Positions 1 to 8,187 of a stretch of DNA of 64,000 nt are shown here, one piece after another. The translations under genes were made by a program, and so were the position numbers. The stretch lies in the NCBI GenBank assembly GCA_037179515.1, contig JAXCGZ010007614.1:106079-170078 (forward strand), in the 5' to 3' direction. This stretch comes from Halocaridina rubra (taxonomy: Eukaryota > Arthropoda > Malacostraca > Decapoda > Atyidae). The notes beneath the pieces were generated by a model. It was not told the origin of the DNA. It ran no database searches and saw nothing but the letters and a program-made list of their open reading frames with translations. Each line of letters begins with the position of its first letter. The first letter of the stretch is position 1.

Positions 1-266
1 TTGTATATTTTTGTCTTTTGGTGTGAATCCTGAAAATCCTTGCTGGTTGTGTGATATCACAAAATGCCTGTTTGTACAGTAAGAATGACGACTACCTCTT
101 CACTGATTTGTGCTAAAAGTTCTTTCAATAAGCATTGTATATAGTGTCAATAATGCTAGAATATGCTAACCTTGTTACCTTAATCATTATCAGAAGCCAC
201 TTTTCACCTGATAACTTAATATTTGTTTTACTCAGCCCAGAGTATTATGATATCTTCCCCCAATAG
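1..266 (+). other. VPS13D: VPS13D-like gene, intron upstream of the first visible exon
   Basis: No coding signal is seen. The stretch ends in a pyrimidine-containing acceptor with AG at 265-266. The reading frame of the following exon hits a stop at 248-250, so the exon cannot extend further left. Confidence 0.6.
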
Positions 267-466
267 GCTCTCTTTCCGATGTTGTTGGACGTGTGACCAT
301 GGACGATAGACACGAAGAACACAGACAGAGAATTCGAACTCATTTGACAATGAGTAGCGCCGATCATATGGTGGCTGGCATTCGAGGATTTGGTTTTGGT
401 TTGTATGGTGGACTGACTAGTATAATATCACAAACATACAGAGGAGCGTCTGAGGAGGGTCTGCCA
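267..466 (+). CDS. VPS13D: VPS13D-like protein, exon 1 of 6 in window (ATG2_C-like region)
   Basis: VPS13 proteins are very long bridge-like lipid-transfer proteins acting at membrane contact sites; VPS13D is linked to mitochondria, ER and Golgi function. This exon encodes a basic stretch (DDRHEEHRQRIR) followed by the glycine-rich amphipathic segment (AGIRGFGFGLYGGLTS) typical of the C-terminal VPS13/ATG2 region. It starts in phase (two bases complete a codon) after AG at 265-266 and ends in phase 0 at CCA before the donor GTGAGT at 467. An ATG at 299 is internal, not a start. The paralogue call rests on the following exons, whose pattern (RKPR, PRYS, GQE, LISS, YA near the end) I recognise as VPS13D rather than VPS13A/B/C. 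Confidence 0.85.
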
Positions 467-638
467 GTGAGTATAAAATCCTGTATGATCCAATAGAAAA
501 CTTATCTAAACGTCTTGGAATTTAGCATCTTAAAAGAAATTTTATCATTTTTGGAGTAATTCTTATTGCTTGATAAACTTGCTATTTTTCATAGTTTATT
601 CTCTTTAAATAGAGACTTTCTCAAATATAAACTTGGTA

Positions 639-795
639 CAGGGGGTCCTCGACATACATCAGAGTTCCATTCCTGAGATATTACGTAACCCAAATTTCAG
701 TATAAGTCAGGACACATCTTAATAAACACCTGTGCTAATGCTATAGTAAAGTTTCTCCCTTTTCCATGCATTTCACTATTTTTAAGGACACAAAA
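639..795 (+). mobile_element. Tigger/pogo-like terminal fragment (possible MITE)
   Basis: Starts with CAGGGGGTCCTCGAC directly after a TA dinucleotide (637-638), the arrangement expected for a pogo/Tigger element end. The next bases (GTTCC, CGTAACCCAAATTTC) resemble the diverged repeats seen in such termini. No transposase and no matching opposite end were found. The identification is by motif only. Confidence 0.4.
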
Positions 796-799
796 TCAC

Positions 800-925
800 A
801 CACAAATACTGTCATCCCTTCCCTCTCACCCAACAACCTAAACCAGCCTCCACAAATATATCTGCATCTAGTTAACTTGCACTTCCATCTAGTTACTCAA
901 GGACAACAAAATCTTCCAACATAAT
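800..925 (+). mobile_element. Jockey-like LINE relic, ORF2 C-terminal piece (part 1)
   Basis: Aligns by eye with 29150-29240 in the larger jockey-like relic (shared AACCAGCCTCC, CATATC, TAGTCACTCAA). The C-terminal end of the same ORF appears at 2885-3140, so the relic was probably split by the minus-strand LINE between them. Confidence 0.5.
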
Positions 926-1129
926 ACTTCAGCATCCTCCTCGCTTTCCTCATTTCTCTTTGATTCTATGAGTGTGACACCGGGATGGCCAAAGAAAATT
1001 TCCTTTATTGGATTCAGGTACCATTAAAAAAAAAAAGAAAAAGTAGCAGCTTAAAAACAAGGCAGAAATAAGAAAATGATAAACCATAAGAGAAGGACAG
1101 GCTGAAAGAATAGTCAAAGAAATGAAGAC

Positions 1130-2690
1130 AGAAATATGGCAAGATTAGGCGCAGATTTGATGATAGATCAGTTTTTTGAAGGAAGAAAGGTCATAGGAGT
1201 TAGGAAAGACAGAAGGAGGAAGAGAGCTCCATAATATAGAAGTGGGAGAAAAGCAGCAGTCACTGCACCAAGCAAACTGCAAGCTACAAATCTCCACACA
1301 ATACCTGTGTGAAGTGGTCACTTGCATGTAATACATGGCCTTGCCAACGGGGAGGGATGTAACTCGCCAACTCATCAGAGCAGCAATGAAAAACTGCCGA
1401 TAGAAAAGAGAAAAAGATGATACCTTTTGGCAAAGAGAAAGAAAACTGAGATTATAATCAAGAGAGGAGTTTTTTTCAAGTACGATGGTCTTATATTCAA
1501 CCCTATCAAGGTGATACATATAAGAAAAAAGCACCCCAGATGTGAAACCAGTATTCTTAGCAGGATGGATAATGTATTTGTAGATTTCTATTATTTGGGA
1601 AGAGGAAAAGTATTGTGAAAACAAAAGAGAACTCCTAATTTCTTAGACACAGAATTAGTAATTTGAATTGAATTATGTGATTCTTCCAAGACAAGTTAGA
1701 GACTATCTGATTGCATAATTTGTTTACGTAATTAAGGGGGAAAAATTAATTGGTTTCAAAGACAATACTGCTATCAAGAGGAGAAGATGATGAAGAAATT
1801 AACAGAAACTGTCTTAGAGGCAGTAAATTTTACTAAATTTTGAATACCCCACGCAGTGTCTATTGATCGGAGTTTAGAGTTGATGAAAGAGTGATACGAG
1901 ACTGAATTCGAGCAGCAGATGAAGGTCACGAGAAGAGGGCAGAGGAAACATGAAGGGGTAGAATCTTTAGCAAAGACTTGTAGAAGAGAGGATGATGGGG
2001 ACTGGAGAAAATATATTATGAAGAGAAGGAACAGAGTAGGTGAAATTGCAGAACCCTGTGGAACCCTACTGGTAACTAGGAATGAGCAACATGTTGCACC
2101 ATCAAGAATAAAATGGTGTGAATGAAAACTGAAAATTAGAGACTAGAGAGATGGGTTAAATCCGTAAGCTGGAAGTTTGGCTCTTAGAACCTTGTTTCAC
2201 ATTATGTCTAAAACCTTAGAGGTATCAAGGGCAATGACAAAAAGATTCCTCTTAGTTCTTCTGAGAAGATGACCATACTCGAGTGAGATAGGACACGAGG
2301 TCACCAGTGGATCTTGTCTTGAGAAAACTGTACTGGGGATCAGAAAGAAGCAATTTAGATTCAAGGTGTATCAACAAGTACAAATTTAGCAAAATTGTGA
2401 ATACTTAAGCGAGGCAAAGGTTAGGGCAATTGGTCAGTAGCTGGAAGGCTTAGAATGGTCAGTCTTCCCAGGAACTGTCTGATCTAGATTGTGCTTCTCA
2501 GATGAAGGATAGATTCTGGATGGGTGAATGACGCAAAAAAGCCAGCAGAGCACAGGAGCCAACTCATCTACAGACTTTTCAAGGAAACTTGCAGGGATAC
2601 CATCGAGTCCAGATGCCTTGTTTGTCTTCAGAGGGTAATGAACCATACGGACATTATGTGTAGAAAGAATAGGGGTAGACACAAGGTTAA
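1130..2690 (-). mobile_element. Degenerate LINE relic (family Z), minus strand
   Basis: The minus strand reads as a decayed non-LTR reverse transcriptase. Near 2690-2560 it has the RT entry pattern NKASGLDGIPASFLEKS. Near 1624-1150 it has a C-terminal LINE pattern (LSLFYR, then SSLPPSVFPNSYDLSSFK). Several frameshifts and stops separate the pieces. The same family recurs at 32203-33140, also on the minus strand. Clade is not assigned. An A-rich run at 1026-1040 may mark the 3' side in the complementary sense. Confidence 0.65.
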
Positions 2691-2699
2691 ATAAGGGGA

Positions 2700-2884
2700 A
2701 AGTACGAGGGTCGTGTGCTGGAATTGCTTACGAAAGAGTTAGCGAGAGCCAAAAAGAGTGACTGTCAGTGGAAGTGCAAGTTTTGGAACCGTCAGGATGA
2801 TTGTAAGAGGGAAAATCTTGAGTTACAGAAGTTTTTGGAGAGCTTTTTGGCTAAGGATAACAAAATATATCAGTGGGAGGTTCC
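2700..2884 (+). other. Unidentified coding-like fragment, charged/coiled-coil-like
   Basis: A short open frame rich in Lys/Glu and Trp/Cys (KWKCKFWNR, QKFLESFLAKD) lies between the LINE relic and the jockey-like C-terminal piece. It might be part of a TE ORF1. I could not match it to the other elements in the window, and no function is proposed. Confidence 0.25.
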
Positions 2885-3140
2885 CCTAGCCAGGGTGCGA
2901 TGAAGCCGCTGCCTAATCACTGCTGAGCTTCAGAAGACTCTTGATGACTCCAGCAATGATGCTTGTCCAGGATGTATTACATCTATTCAAACAATCAAAG
3001 ACATTTTGGAAGACTGCACTGCACACAACCTCATATGTTGACAACAGAATAAACTTCGTAAGAGCTTTGTGGGAAAGGCTGGGCTTGGCAATGGCCTTCT
3101 TTAGGGACTTGGAGGTGTTTGACCAGGTAGCTAAGTGAAC
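2885..3140 (+). mobile_element. Jockey-like LINE relic, ORF2 C-terminal end (part 2)
   Basis: Encodes the terminal pattern RALWERLGLAMAFFRD, matching RALLESPGLAVAFLRES at about 29460-29520 and the reverse-strand copy near 13760-13830. A Cys/His stretch before it (CPGCI) fits the terminal zinc-finger-like region of jockey-type ORF2. Confidence 0.65.
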
Positions 3141-3532
3141 AGCAAAAACAATTACAATATATCCTCATACTATAATTTTTCCCTCACTTCCATATGTAAA
3201 AGTAAACATTTGCCCAAAGACACCTCTATGCATGCTACATATCGTGAACAAGTTCATCCAAGATCTTGTAAAAATTAGTAATCTCCAGAACCCTATGTGA
3301 ATTAAAATATCCTTGTAAGTTTATAGATTAGGTTTGTTGACTTGCTTTTTATATATGAATAACCCTAGAGCACCCTGGATTTACTCTTCTGTACAAGATA
3401 ATATTTATTTTATTTTAGTATATGCTATGCACCAGTTTGATTTTGCTAATGTTACTTCACCAACTCTATTAGACAGTACTGTTTTACTCCTTTTTTTGGA
3501 GTTCTTGATTTGAAATGACAAATACTTTCCAG

Positions 3533-3645
3533 GGCTTCATGTCTGGTTTGGCTAAGGGAGTTGTTGGTACTTTAACCAAACCCGCCATTGGTTTCCTAGA
3601 TTTGGCCAACAGCACATCGCTCGCAGTTCGTGATACTAGTAAAAA
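3533..3645 (+). CDS. VPS13D: VPS13D-like protein, exon 2 of 6 in window
   Basis: Encodes GFMSGLAKGVVGTLTKP followed by GFLDLANST, the second glycine-rich module of the VPS13/ATG2 C-terminal domain that packs on membranes. The exon opens in phase 0 after TTTCCAG, holds 37 codons plus two bases, and is closed by donor GTATGT at 3646. The split codon AA|C is completed by the next exon. Junction phase agrees on both sides. Confidence 0.85.
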
Positions 3646-3889
3646 GTATGTATGACACAATATTCATTGTGGTAATATTGTTAATTTCTGAGTATTGAAG
3701 AAACATGTTATCATCAACATTAAAATATGTAAGATTTCAACAAGCATGTAGAATCTGAGAAGAGACTCTCTTCCCTTTTGTGTATAATATGAGAAACTTC
3801 TGAAATTTTGAATATTGTTGATCAGTTCATATAAGGCTTCCTGGTTCACTGCAGAACCTTTTATTAATTAATAAAATTTCTGCTTGCAG
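3646..3889 (+). other. Short intron (244 bp)
   Basis: Donor GTATGT, acceptor GCTTGCAG. AT-rich; nothing else recognised. Confidence 0.75.
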
Positions 3890-4027
3890 CCCTGCACAGA
3901 AAATGCCACCAAGGACAAGAAAACCAAGACTAGTAATTGGTCTGAATGGCATGATTCCAAGATATTCATCAGGTCAAGCTTATGGGCAGGAACTTCTTCT
4001 CTCATTTAACCATAGCGGAACTGAGAT
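3890..4027 (+). CDS. VPS13D: VPS13D-like protein, exon 3 of 6 in window (start of PH-like domain)
   Basis: Encodes RTRKPRLVIGLNGMIPRYS then GQELLLSF, the entry strand of the C-terminal PH-like domain. The RKPR...PRYS...GQE pattern is what I associate with VPS13D rather than VPS13A/C. The last codon AT|T is split to the next exon. The donor GTATGG at 4028 is slightly non-consensus but keeps phase. Confidence 0.85.
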
Positions 4028-4386
4028 GTATGGTTTGATCTTTCTATTGTTATCATGAACAAGATGTATGTCTTAACATTGCTCTCCCATATGAGATAGA
4101 TATTTAAATATTATCTTGAGTCTGATGTTCCCTGCATGTTGTAAGAGGAGATACTCTTAATTAAGGGACTGAGGAGTAAAGGGCTGGTTGTTCCTTTCTT
4201 TCCAATTTTCTTTTGTTTATTTAACTACAGAAAAGCTGATAAAGAGGGTGAGAATGATGTCTTAATACTGTCCTCCATTTTTTCTCAGCTGTAGCCACAT
4301 TTTTGAGTAGTTTTTTGAGATAAGTCACGAGAAATTTTCAGGAAGAGAAAATACACATCCTCATGCATATATACTTTCTTTCACAG
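4028..4386 (+). other. Short intron (359 bp)
   Basis: Donor GTATGG, acceptor TCTTTCACAG ending at 4386. No repeat or gene recognised. Confidence 0.7.
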
Positions 4387-4521
4387 TTTCCGAGGCTATG
4401 ACATTCTTCGTGATGGTATTGATGAAAATTTGAAAGTACTCATATCAAGTGAGCAAGTTCGAGTATTTAGTCAATGTGAACCAACTTCTTCTCCTGTGCC
4501 TGTTTTGACTGTATACTACAG
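4387..4521 (+). CDS. VPS13D: VPS13D-like protein, exon 4 of 6 in window (PH-like domain)
   Basis: Encodes FRGYDILRDGIDENLKV then LISSEQVRVF and VLTVYY, beta strands of the PH-like domain. The first base completes an Ile codon from exon 3. The exon ends with AG of a split Arg codon before donor GTTTGT at 4522. The next coding exon is 8.9 kb away because transposable elements fill the intron. Confidence 0.85.
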
Positions 4522-4833
4522 GTTTGTAATATGTCCCATATATGGCTTGTGTAGATGTGAGTACAGTTTTTAGTTCAATTTTCAGAAATTTTATAGCCCC
4601 TCTACTCTGCATCTTTTTATTTCCTTTCCCCTGGGTTGGGAGGGACAAGAATGTGAATGTTGAGGTGTTTGATGAAGTGGGAGAGTTCTTGTTAATTGTT
4701 GTTTAAGCCATCTATGTTAAGCTGTAGATTGAATGTTAATGATATGCATATGGTGTATGTGCTAGGTGTTGCTGTAAGGGAGTGAGGAGGGGGTATGGGT
4801 GGGGGAGAGCCAGTAGAGGTCGTAATGGTAGTT

Positions 4834-4838
4834 AGGGT
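4834..4838 (+). repeat. Target-site duplication AGGGT, left of Copia element
   Basis: AGGGT here matches AGGGT at 7577-7581 exactly, immediately outside the two LTRs. Confidence 0.85.
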
Positions 4839-5034
4839 TGTTAATTCTATTCAAATTATTATATACGATATTGCACTTCTCGAGCGTCTTTTCTTTGTTT
4901 GTTTATGTTGAGATCGGGAGGGGATTGTAGAGAAGCGATCGGTATATGATGTTATCTTTTGGCCACAATATTAAAGCTATATATTGTATGTCTGTCATTG
5001 ACTTATCCTGCCACATTCATCTGTGAGCTCAACA
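4839..5034 (+). repeat. Copia 5' LTR
   Basis: 196 bp, starts TG and ends CA. Contains a TTAAAGCTATATATTG segment shared with the 3' LTR. Confidence 0.88.
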
Positions 5035-5036
5035 AA

Positions 5037-5052
5037 TGGTAGCAGAACGTGG
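5037..5052 (+). promoter_or_regulatory. Copia primer-binding site (initiator tRNA-Met type)
   Basis: TGGTAGCAGAACGTGG begins 2 bp after the LTR. TGGTAGCAGA is complementary to the 3' end of animal initiator tRNA-Met; the following bases have drifted. Confidence 0.7.
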
Positions 5053-5097
5053 TTTGTGGCAGGTGGAAGGAAGTTGACTAATATTAAGACGAAAATG

Positions 5098-5970
5098 ACG
5101 AAGAAAAGATGACCAACAATAGCGATTGTGGACGGGCACGAGTGCTGATGTTTGGAGGAGACAAAAGTTACGACAGCTTGATACAAGAATTAAAAGCATG
5201 GCAGTGTATCACAAGTATTGAAAATAAGAAACCTGCTATGACATTTACCCTATAATTCCCAGAAGGAAGCGAGGTGAGGGGTAAGATTTTTGAAGAGGTT
5301 GACATTGAAAAATTAGCAAATGACGATGGAGTGAAAGTTTTGCTAGGCTACTTGGATAAGTGGTATAAAGAGGATGAAATGTCAGCAGCGTATGAATCAT
5401 GGACAAACTTCGATAGATATAAAAAGGAAAAGGAAGACACTATGGAGAAGTATATTTTGGAATTTGTGAAGAGGTGCAGTTTTAGGTAAGTACAACGTGA
5501 CTATACCAAAGTTTATTTTAGCATTTAATCTACTGGACAATGCTGGGCTAGAGGTTGAAGACAAACAAATAGTGTTAACAGCAGTATCTTTCAGTGAACT
5601 AGAAAAATTTTTTGAGTCCATGCAGCAAGCCTTAAAGAAACATTTTTGGAAGTCAAGTAGTATTGTCATTGGGTGCAGTATCATGTCATGTAGGCCTAGA
5701 TGAGACGCCTGCAGTAGTAGTAAAATCTGAACCAGTGTTTAACACAGAATATGTAAATATAGTCACGAGGGGAAGAGGCCGTGCAGGATTTAGAGGAAGA
5801 AGAAACATAGCAAATAGAAGTGAGAAAAGTGGCCAAAAAACTGCTGATAAAATATGGTAAAGTTAGAAAGTGTTATTTATGTGGATCTAAGTACCATCTG
5901 TCTCTAGCATGTCCGAGAAATGTGTATGTAAATAGTGCAAATGAAGAAGTACACGAAGCGGAGTCATAAG
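5098..5970 (+). pseudogene. Copia gag remnant with CCHC zinc knuckle
   Basis: Frames rearranged by stops and shifts read GDKSYDSLIQELKAWQ, then KIFEEVDIEKLANDDGVKVLLGYLD, then DTMEKYILEF and LAFNLLDNAGLEVEDK, which is the capsid style of Copia gag. A CCHC knuckle (C-YL-C-GSKY-H-LSLA-C) is encoded at about 5870-5925. At least three frame breaks prevent a full-length product. Confidence 0.75.
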
Positions 5971-5993
5971 CTGTTGTTGATAGTCCTGAAATA

Positions 5994-6443
5994 ATGTCAG
6001 TGTTGATAACAGAATCTATTGCTTATGCTCTTCTCGATACAGCATGCAGTTCTACAGTTTGTGGTATTGACTGGTTGAAATTATATATACAGACATTATC
6101 AGATGAAAGAGTAAAATTTCCAGTGAAAATTATAGGTAACAAAGCAAATATAACAGCTGAAGTGGTGAATTGCTCTATCCCCCTTCTATTGAGCAAGAAA
6201 TCAATGAAGGGAGTACAAATGAGATTGGACTTGGAAAATGATATTACGATAATACATGGAAAAAAAATTAAATTGAGGTGCACTTCTTCAGGACACTATT
6301 GCCTTCCACTTAGGGATGAGAAGGAAGCTTGGAAGAAAACAGAAGAAATAATGCTAACCTTAGGTGATGATGGAAAAAGAAAAGAAGAAAAAAAATTGAA
6401 AAACTACTCCAACCATTTGGTCATCCCACTTATAAGAGACTGA
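5994..6443 (+). pseudogene. Copia protease region remnant
   Basis: A 149-codon open stretch carries ALLDTACSSTVCG, the aspartic protease motif with DTA in place of DTG/DSG. It runs into the GAG-pre-integrase region. The protein would normally cleave the Gag-Pol precursor. Truncated and out of context, so probably inactive. Confidence 0.7.
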
Positions 6444-6977
6444 TTCTGCTATTAAAGGATGCTGGTGTAAAAGAAGAGATGTGCTGTGTATATTCTGAAG
6501 AAGTGTCAAATAGCTGTGATATATGCATGAAGTATAAGATAACGCCATCAAGGCCAATTGTAAGTGTGATTAAAAGTAGAGATCCTGAGGAGATAGTTGC
6601 GAAAATTATGGTGACCTGATTGGGAACTAGCTTAGGAGCCCCTGCAAAATTTCTGTGATAATGGCGGTGAGTTTGCTAACAACACGTTCTTGGAGATGTT
6701 CGAGAATATGAGCATTCAAGTGATGCATACAGCTGCATATTCCCCCTTCAGCAATGGCCTGTGTGAGCGGAATCATGCGGTTTTGGATGAAATGGTGGCC
6801 AAAATAGTGGCAGAGCAACCAGAATTATCTTTAAGAGTGGCTTTAGCATGGGCAGTCAATGCTAAAAATTGCCTTCAGATGACAGGGGGTTTCAGCCCCT
6901 ATCAACTTGTATACAGAAGGAATCCTATTATCTTGGAAGTATGTTGTCTCAAATACTATATGACAAAGAAAAATTAG
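6395..6977 (+). pseudogene. Copia integrase remnant
   Basis: A GAG-pre-integrase segment (HPTYKRLILLLKDAG ... CDICMKYK, zinc-binding Cys pair) is followed after a break by the second half of the integrase core: CDNGGEFANNTF and YSPFSNGLCERNHAVLDEM, containing the second Asp and the Glu of the DDE triad. The part with the first Asp is missing around 6600-6640, an internal deletion. Confidence 0.75.
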
Positions 6978-7367
6978 CTTGTAGAGTTCTTTGTAGATAA
7001 CCGTTCACTCAGTTAAAAATGTATCAGAAAAAAGATTAAGAATTGACATTGCTATTCTCAAAGAAATGGCTCAAAATAGTGAGTTGAATATATTTTGCTA
7101 GGATTCAAAAGCACAGTTGGCTGATGTATTGACAAAAAAAAGGAGTAAAGTCTTTGAAAATAACTAGAGTCTTTGATAATGGATCTTTGAAATAATTAAA
7201 TAGAATGCTATGTTGTATTGATTTTGTGAATAAAAAAAGTAAAAGAATATTCATTTCTTGAAAAGAAATGTTTTATTTTTTTATGTTTTTGTTGTTATAT
7301 TTAAGTTCTGCACTTATGCAGCATATGGTATAATATTGTAATTTGTTTAAGTATTTTTTTTCTGTTT
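6978..7367 (+). pseudogene. Copia pol 3' remnant (RNase H end only)
   Basis: Reads VSEKRLRIDIAILKEMAQ then KAQLADVLTKK, the terminal RNase H segment of Copia pol. Directly upstream the integrase piece ends, so nearly all of RT is deleted. 7165-7367 is AT-rich untranslated sequence. Confidence 0.65.
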
Positions 7368-7382
7368 AAAAGAGAGGGAGTA
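7368..7382 (+). promoter_or_regulatory. Copia polypurine tract
   Basis: AAAAGAGAGGGAGTA just 5' of the 3' LTR, the expected plus-strand primer position. Confidence 0.65.
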
Positions 7383-7576
7383 TGGTAATTCTGTTCAAAT
7401 TATTATATACGATAGTACACTGCTTGAGCGTCTTTTGTTTGTTTGGTTATGATGAGATCAGGAGTGGATTGTAGAAGAGGTCGGTATACGATGTTATCTT
7501 TTGGCCACAATATTAAAGCTGTATATTGTATGTCTGTCATTGATTTATCCTGCCACATTGCTCTGTGCGCTCAACA
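7383..7576 (+). repeat. Copia 3' LTR
   Basis: 194 bp, matching 4839-5034 with scattered substitutions; ends CTCAACA. Confidence 0.88.
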
Positions 7577-7581
7577 AGGGT
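7577..7581 (+). repeat. Target-site duplication AGGGT, right of Copia element
   Basis: Exact match to 4834-4838. Confidence 0.85.
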
Positions 7582-7844
7582 GAAGGTTAGGGTGTTGAGG
7601 GGAGGATGGGCAGACTGAAGAGATGAGATGTGGAAGGTGTTGGTGATGGCTTTGAAGAAGGGATTTGGGAATATCGTGAGCAGTTCCAAGTGTTTGTGTT
7701 GTGTTTCATATTAGCAAGTGTTGTATTATTAAAATGGGTCATATTTTTGCAAGAATTCCAGAAAACTGAGGTTTTGGTGTGTCAGTTCTAATTGGTGTGT
7801 GTGGAGCATTTTGGACATAAGCATTTGTCAATGTTTCCTGGATT

Positions 7845-7965
7845 GTTCTCGATGTCTGTCTAGGAGAAATGACAGTCAAGAATCATTTCATGGTGTAGAA
7901 AAAGTTGCGTTTAGAGGTGAGATAATTGCCCAGGTGACTAAACCTTTACCCAGGGTCTCTTTCCT
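7845..7965 (+). repeat. Short interspersed repeat S1, copy 1
   Basis: AGGAGAAATGAC ... GTGTAGAAAAAGTT ... ATAATTGCCCAGGTGAC. Related copies lie at 11905-11990, 25866-25955 and 29935-30045, all on the + strand. The shared core is GTGTAGAAAA, then GTTAGGTAATTGCC, then GGTGACC. No Pol III boxes or coding content were recognised. Confidence 0.6.
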
Positions 7966-8187
7966 CATGAGAAGCAAGGCTTGGTGGTGTTAGTTTAGCT
8001 TTCATTGCATTTTCTCTTCTTAGTTGGTTGGCCTTCTTTTTCTATCTGTAGCTCTGGAGGTGAGACCTACGATGGTGTTACCATTCCAGGTCTAGTGAGG
8101 TGAAGTTTTGAAGTGTGGTAGGTAGGTTGTCTGAAGTAGAGGGTAGGGAAGAGAAGGAGTAGTCCTGTAGGTGAGTGGAGAGACGTG

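Larger units (their letters stand above)
467..3532 (+). other. Intron (3.1 kb) filled with TE relics
   Basis: Donor GTGAGT at 467 and acceptor TTTCCAG ending at 3532. Contents: a Tigger-like terminal fragment (639 on), a jockey-like relic on + (about 800-925 and 2885-3140), and a minus-strand LINE relic (about 1130-2690). Positions 3141-3532 are AT-rich with nothing recognised. Confidence 0.7.
4839..7576 (+). mobile_element. Ty1/Copia LTR retrotransposon, internally deleted (GalEa-like?)
   Basis: Two LTRs of about 195 bp (4839-5034, 7383-7576) start TGTTAATTC/TGGTAATTC and end GCTCAACA, flanked by perfect AGGGT duplications. A primer site TGGTAGCAGAACG at 5037 fits initiator tRNA-Met, and a purine tract lies at 7368-7382. 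The 2.35-kb interior keeps gag, a zinc knuckle, protease, GAG-pre-integrase and part of integrase. Most of RT is missing; only the end of RNase H is left. The gag style and decapod-like context suggest the GalEa group of crustacean Copia elements (inference). LTRs differ at roughly 10% by eye, so it is not recent. Confidence 0.9.
4640..8187 (-). mobile_element. Jockey-like LINE relic, ORF1/ORF2 5' part, split by the Copia element
   Basis: 4640-4833 resembles 24975-25140, and 7582-7800 resembles 25200-25400 (shared TCCAAGT.TTTGTGT, GAAAACTGA...TTTGGTGTGT). Both belong to the ORF1/ORF2 junction of the jockey-like family on the minus strand. The Copia insertion at 4839-7576 with AGGGT duplications separates the two halves. 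The right part (7840-7970) carries a short interspersed repeat, and the CR1/L2 copy at 8188 cuts it off. No intact frame remains. Confidence 0.55.

Noticed and set aside
293..496. Independent small protein starting near 293
   Set aside because: The frame is the internal part of a VPS13D exon; the last codons beyond 466 are intronic.
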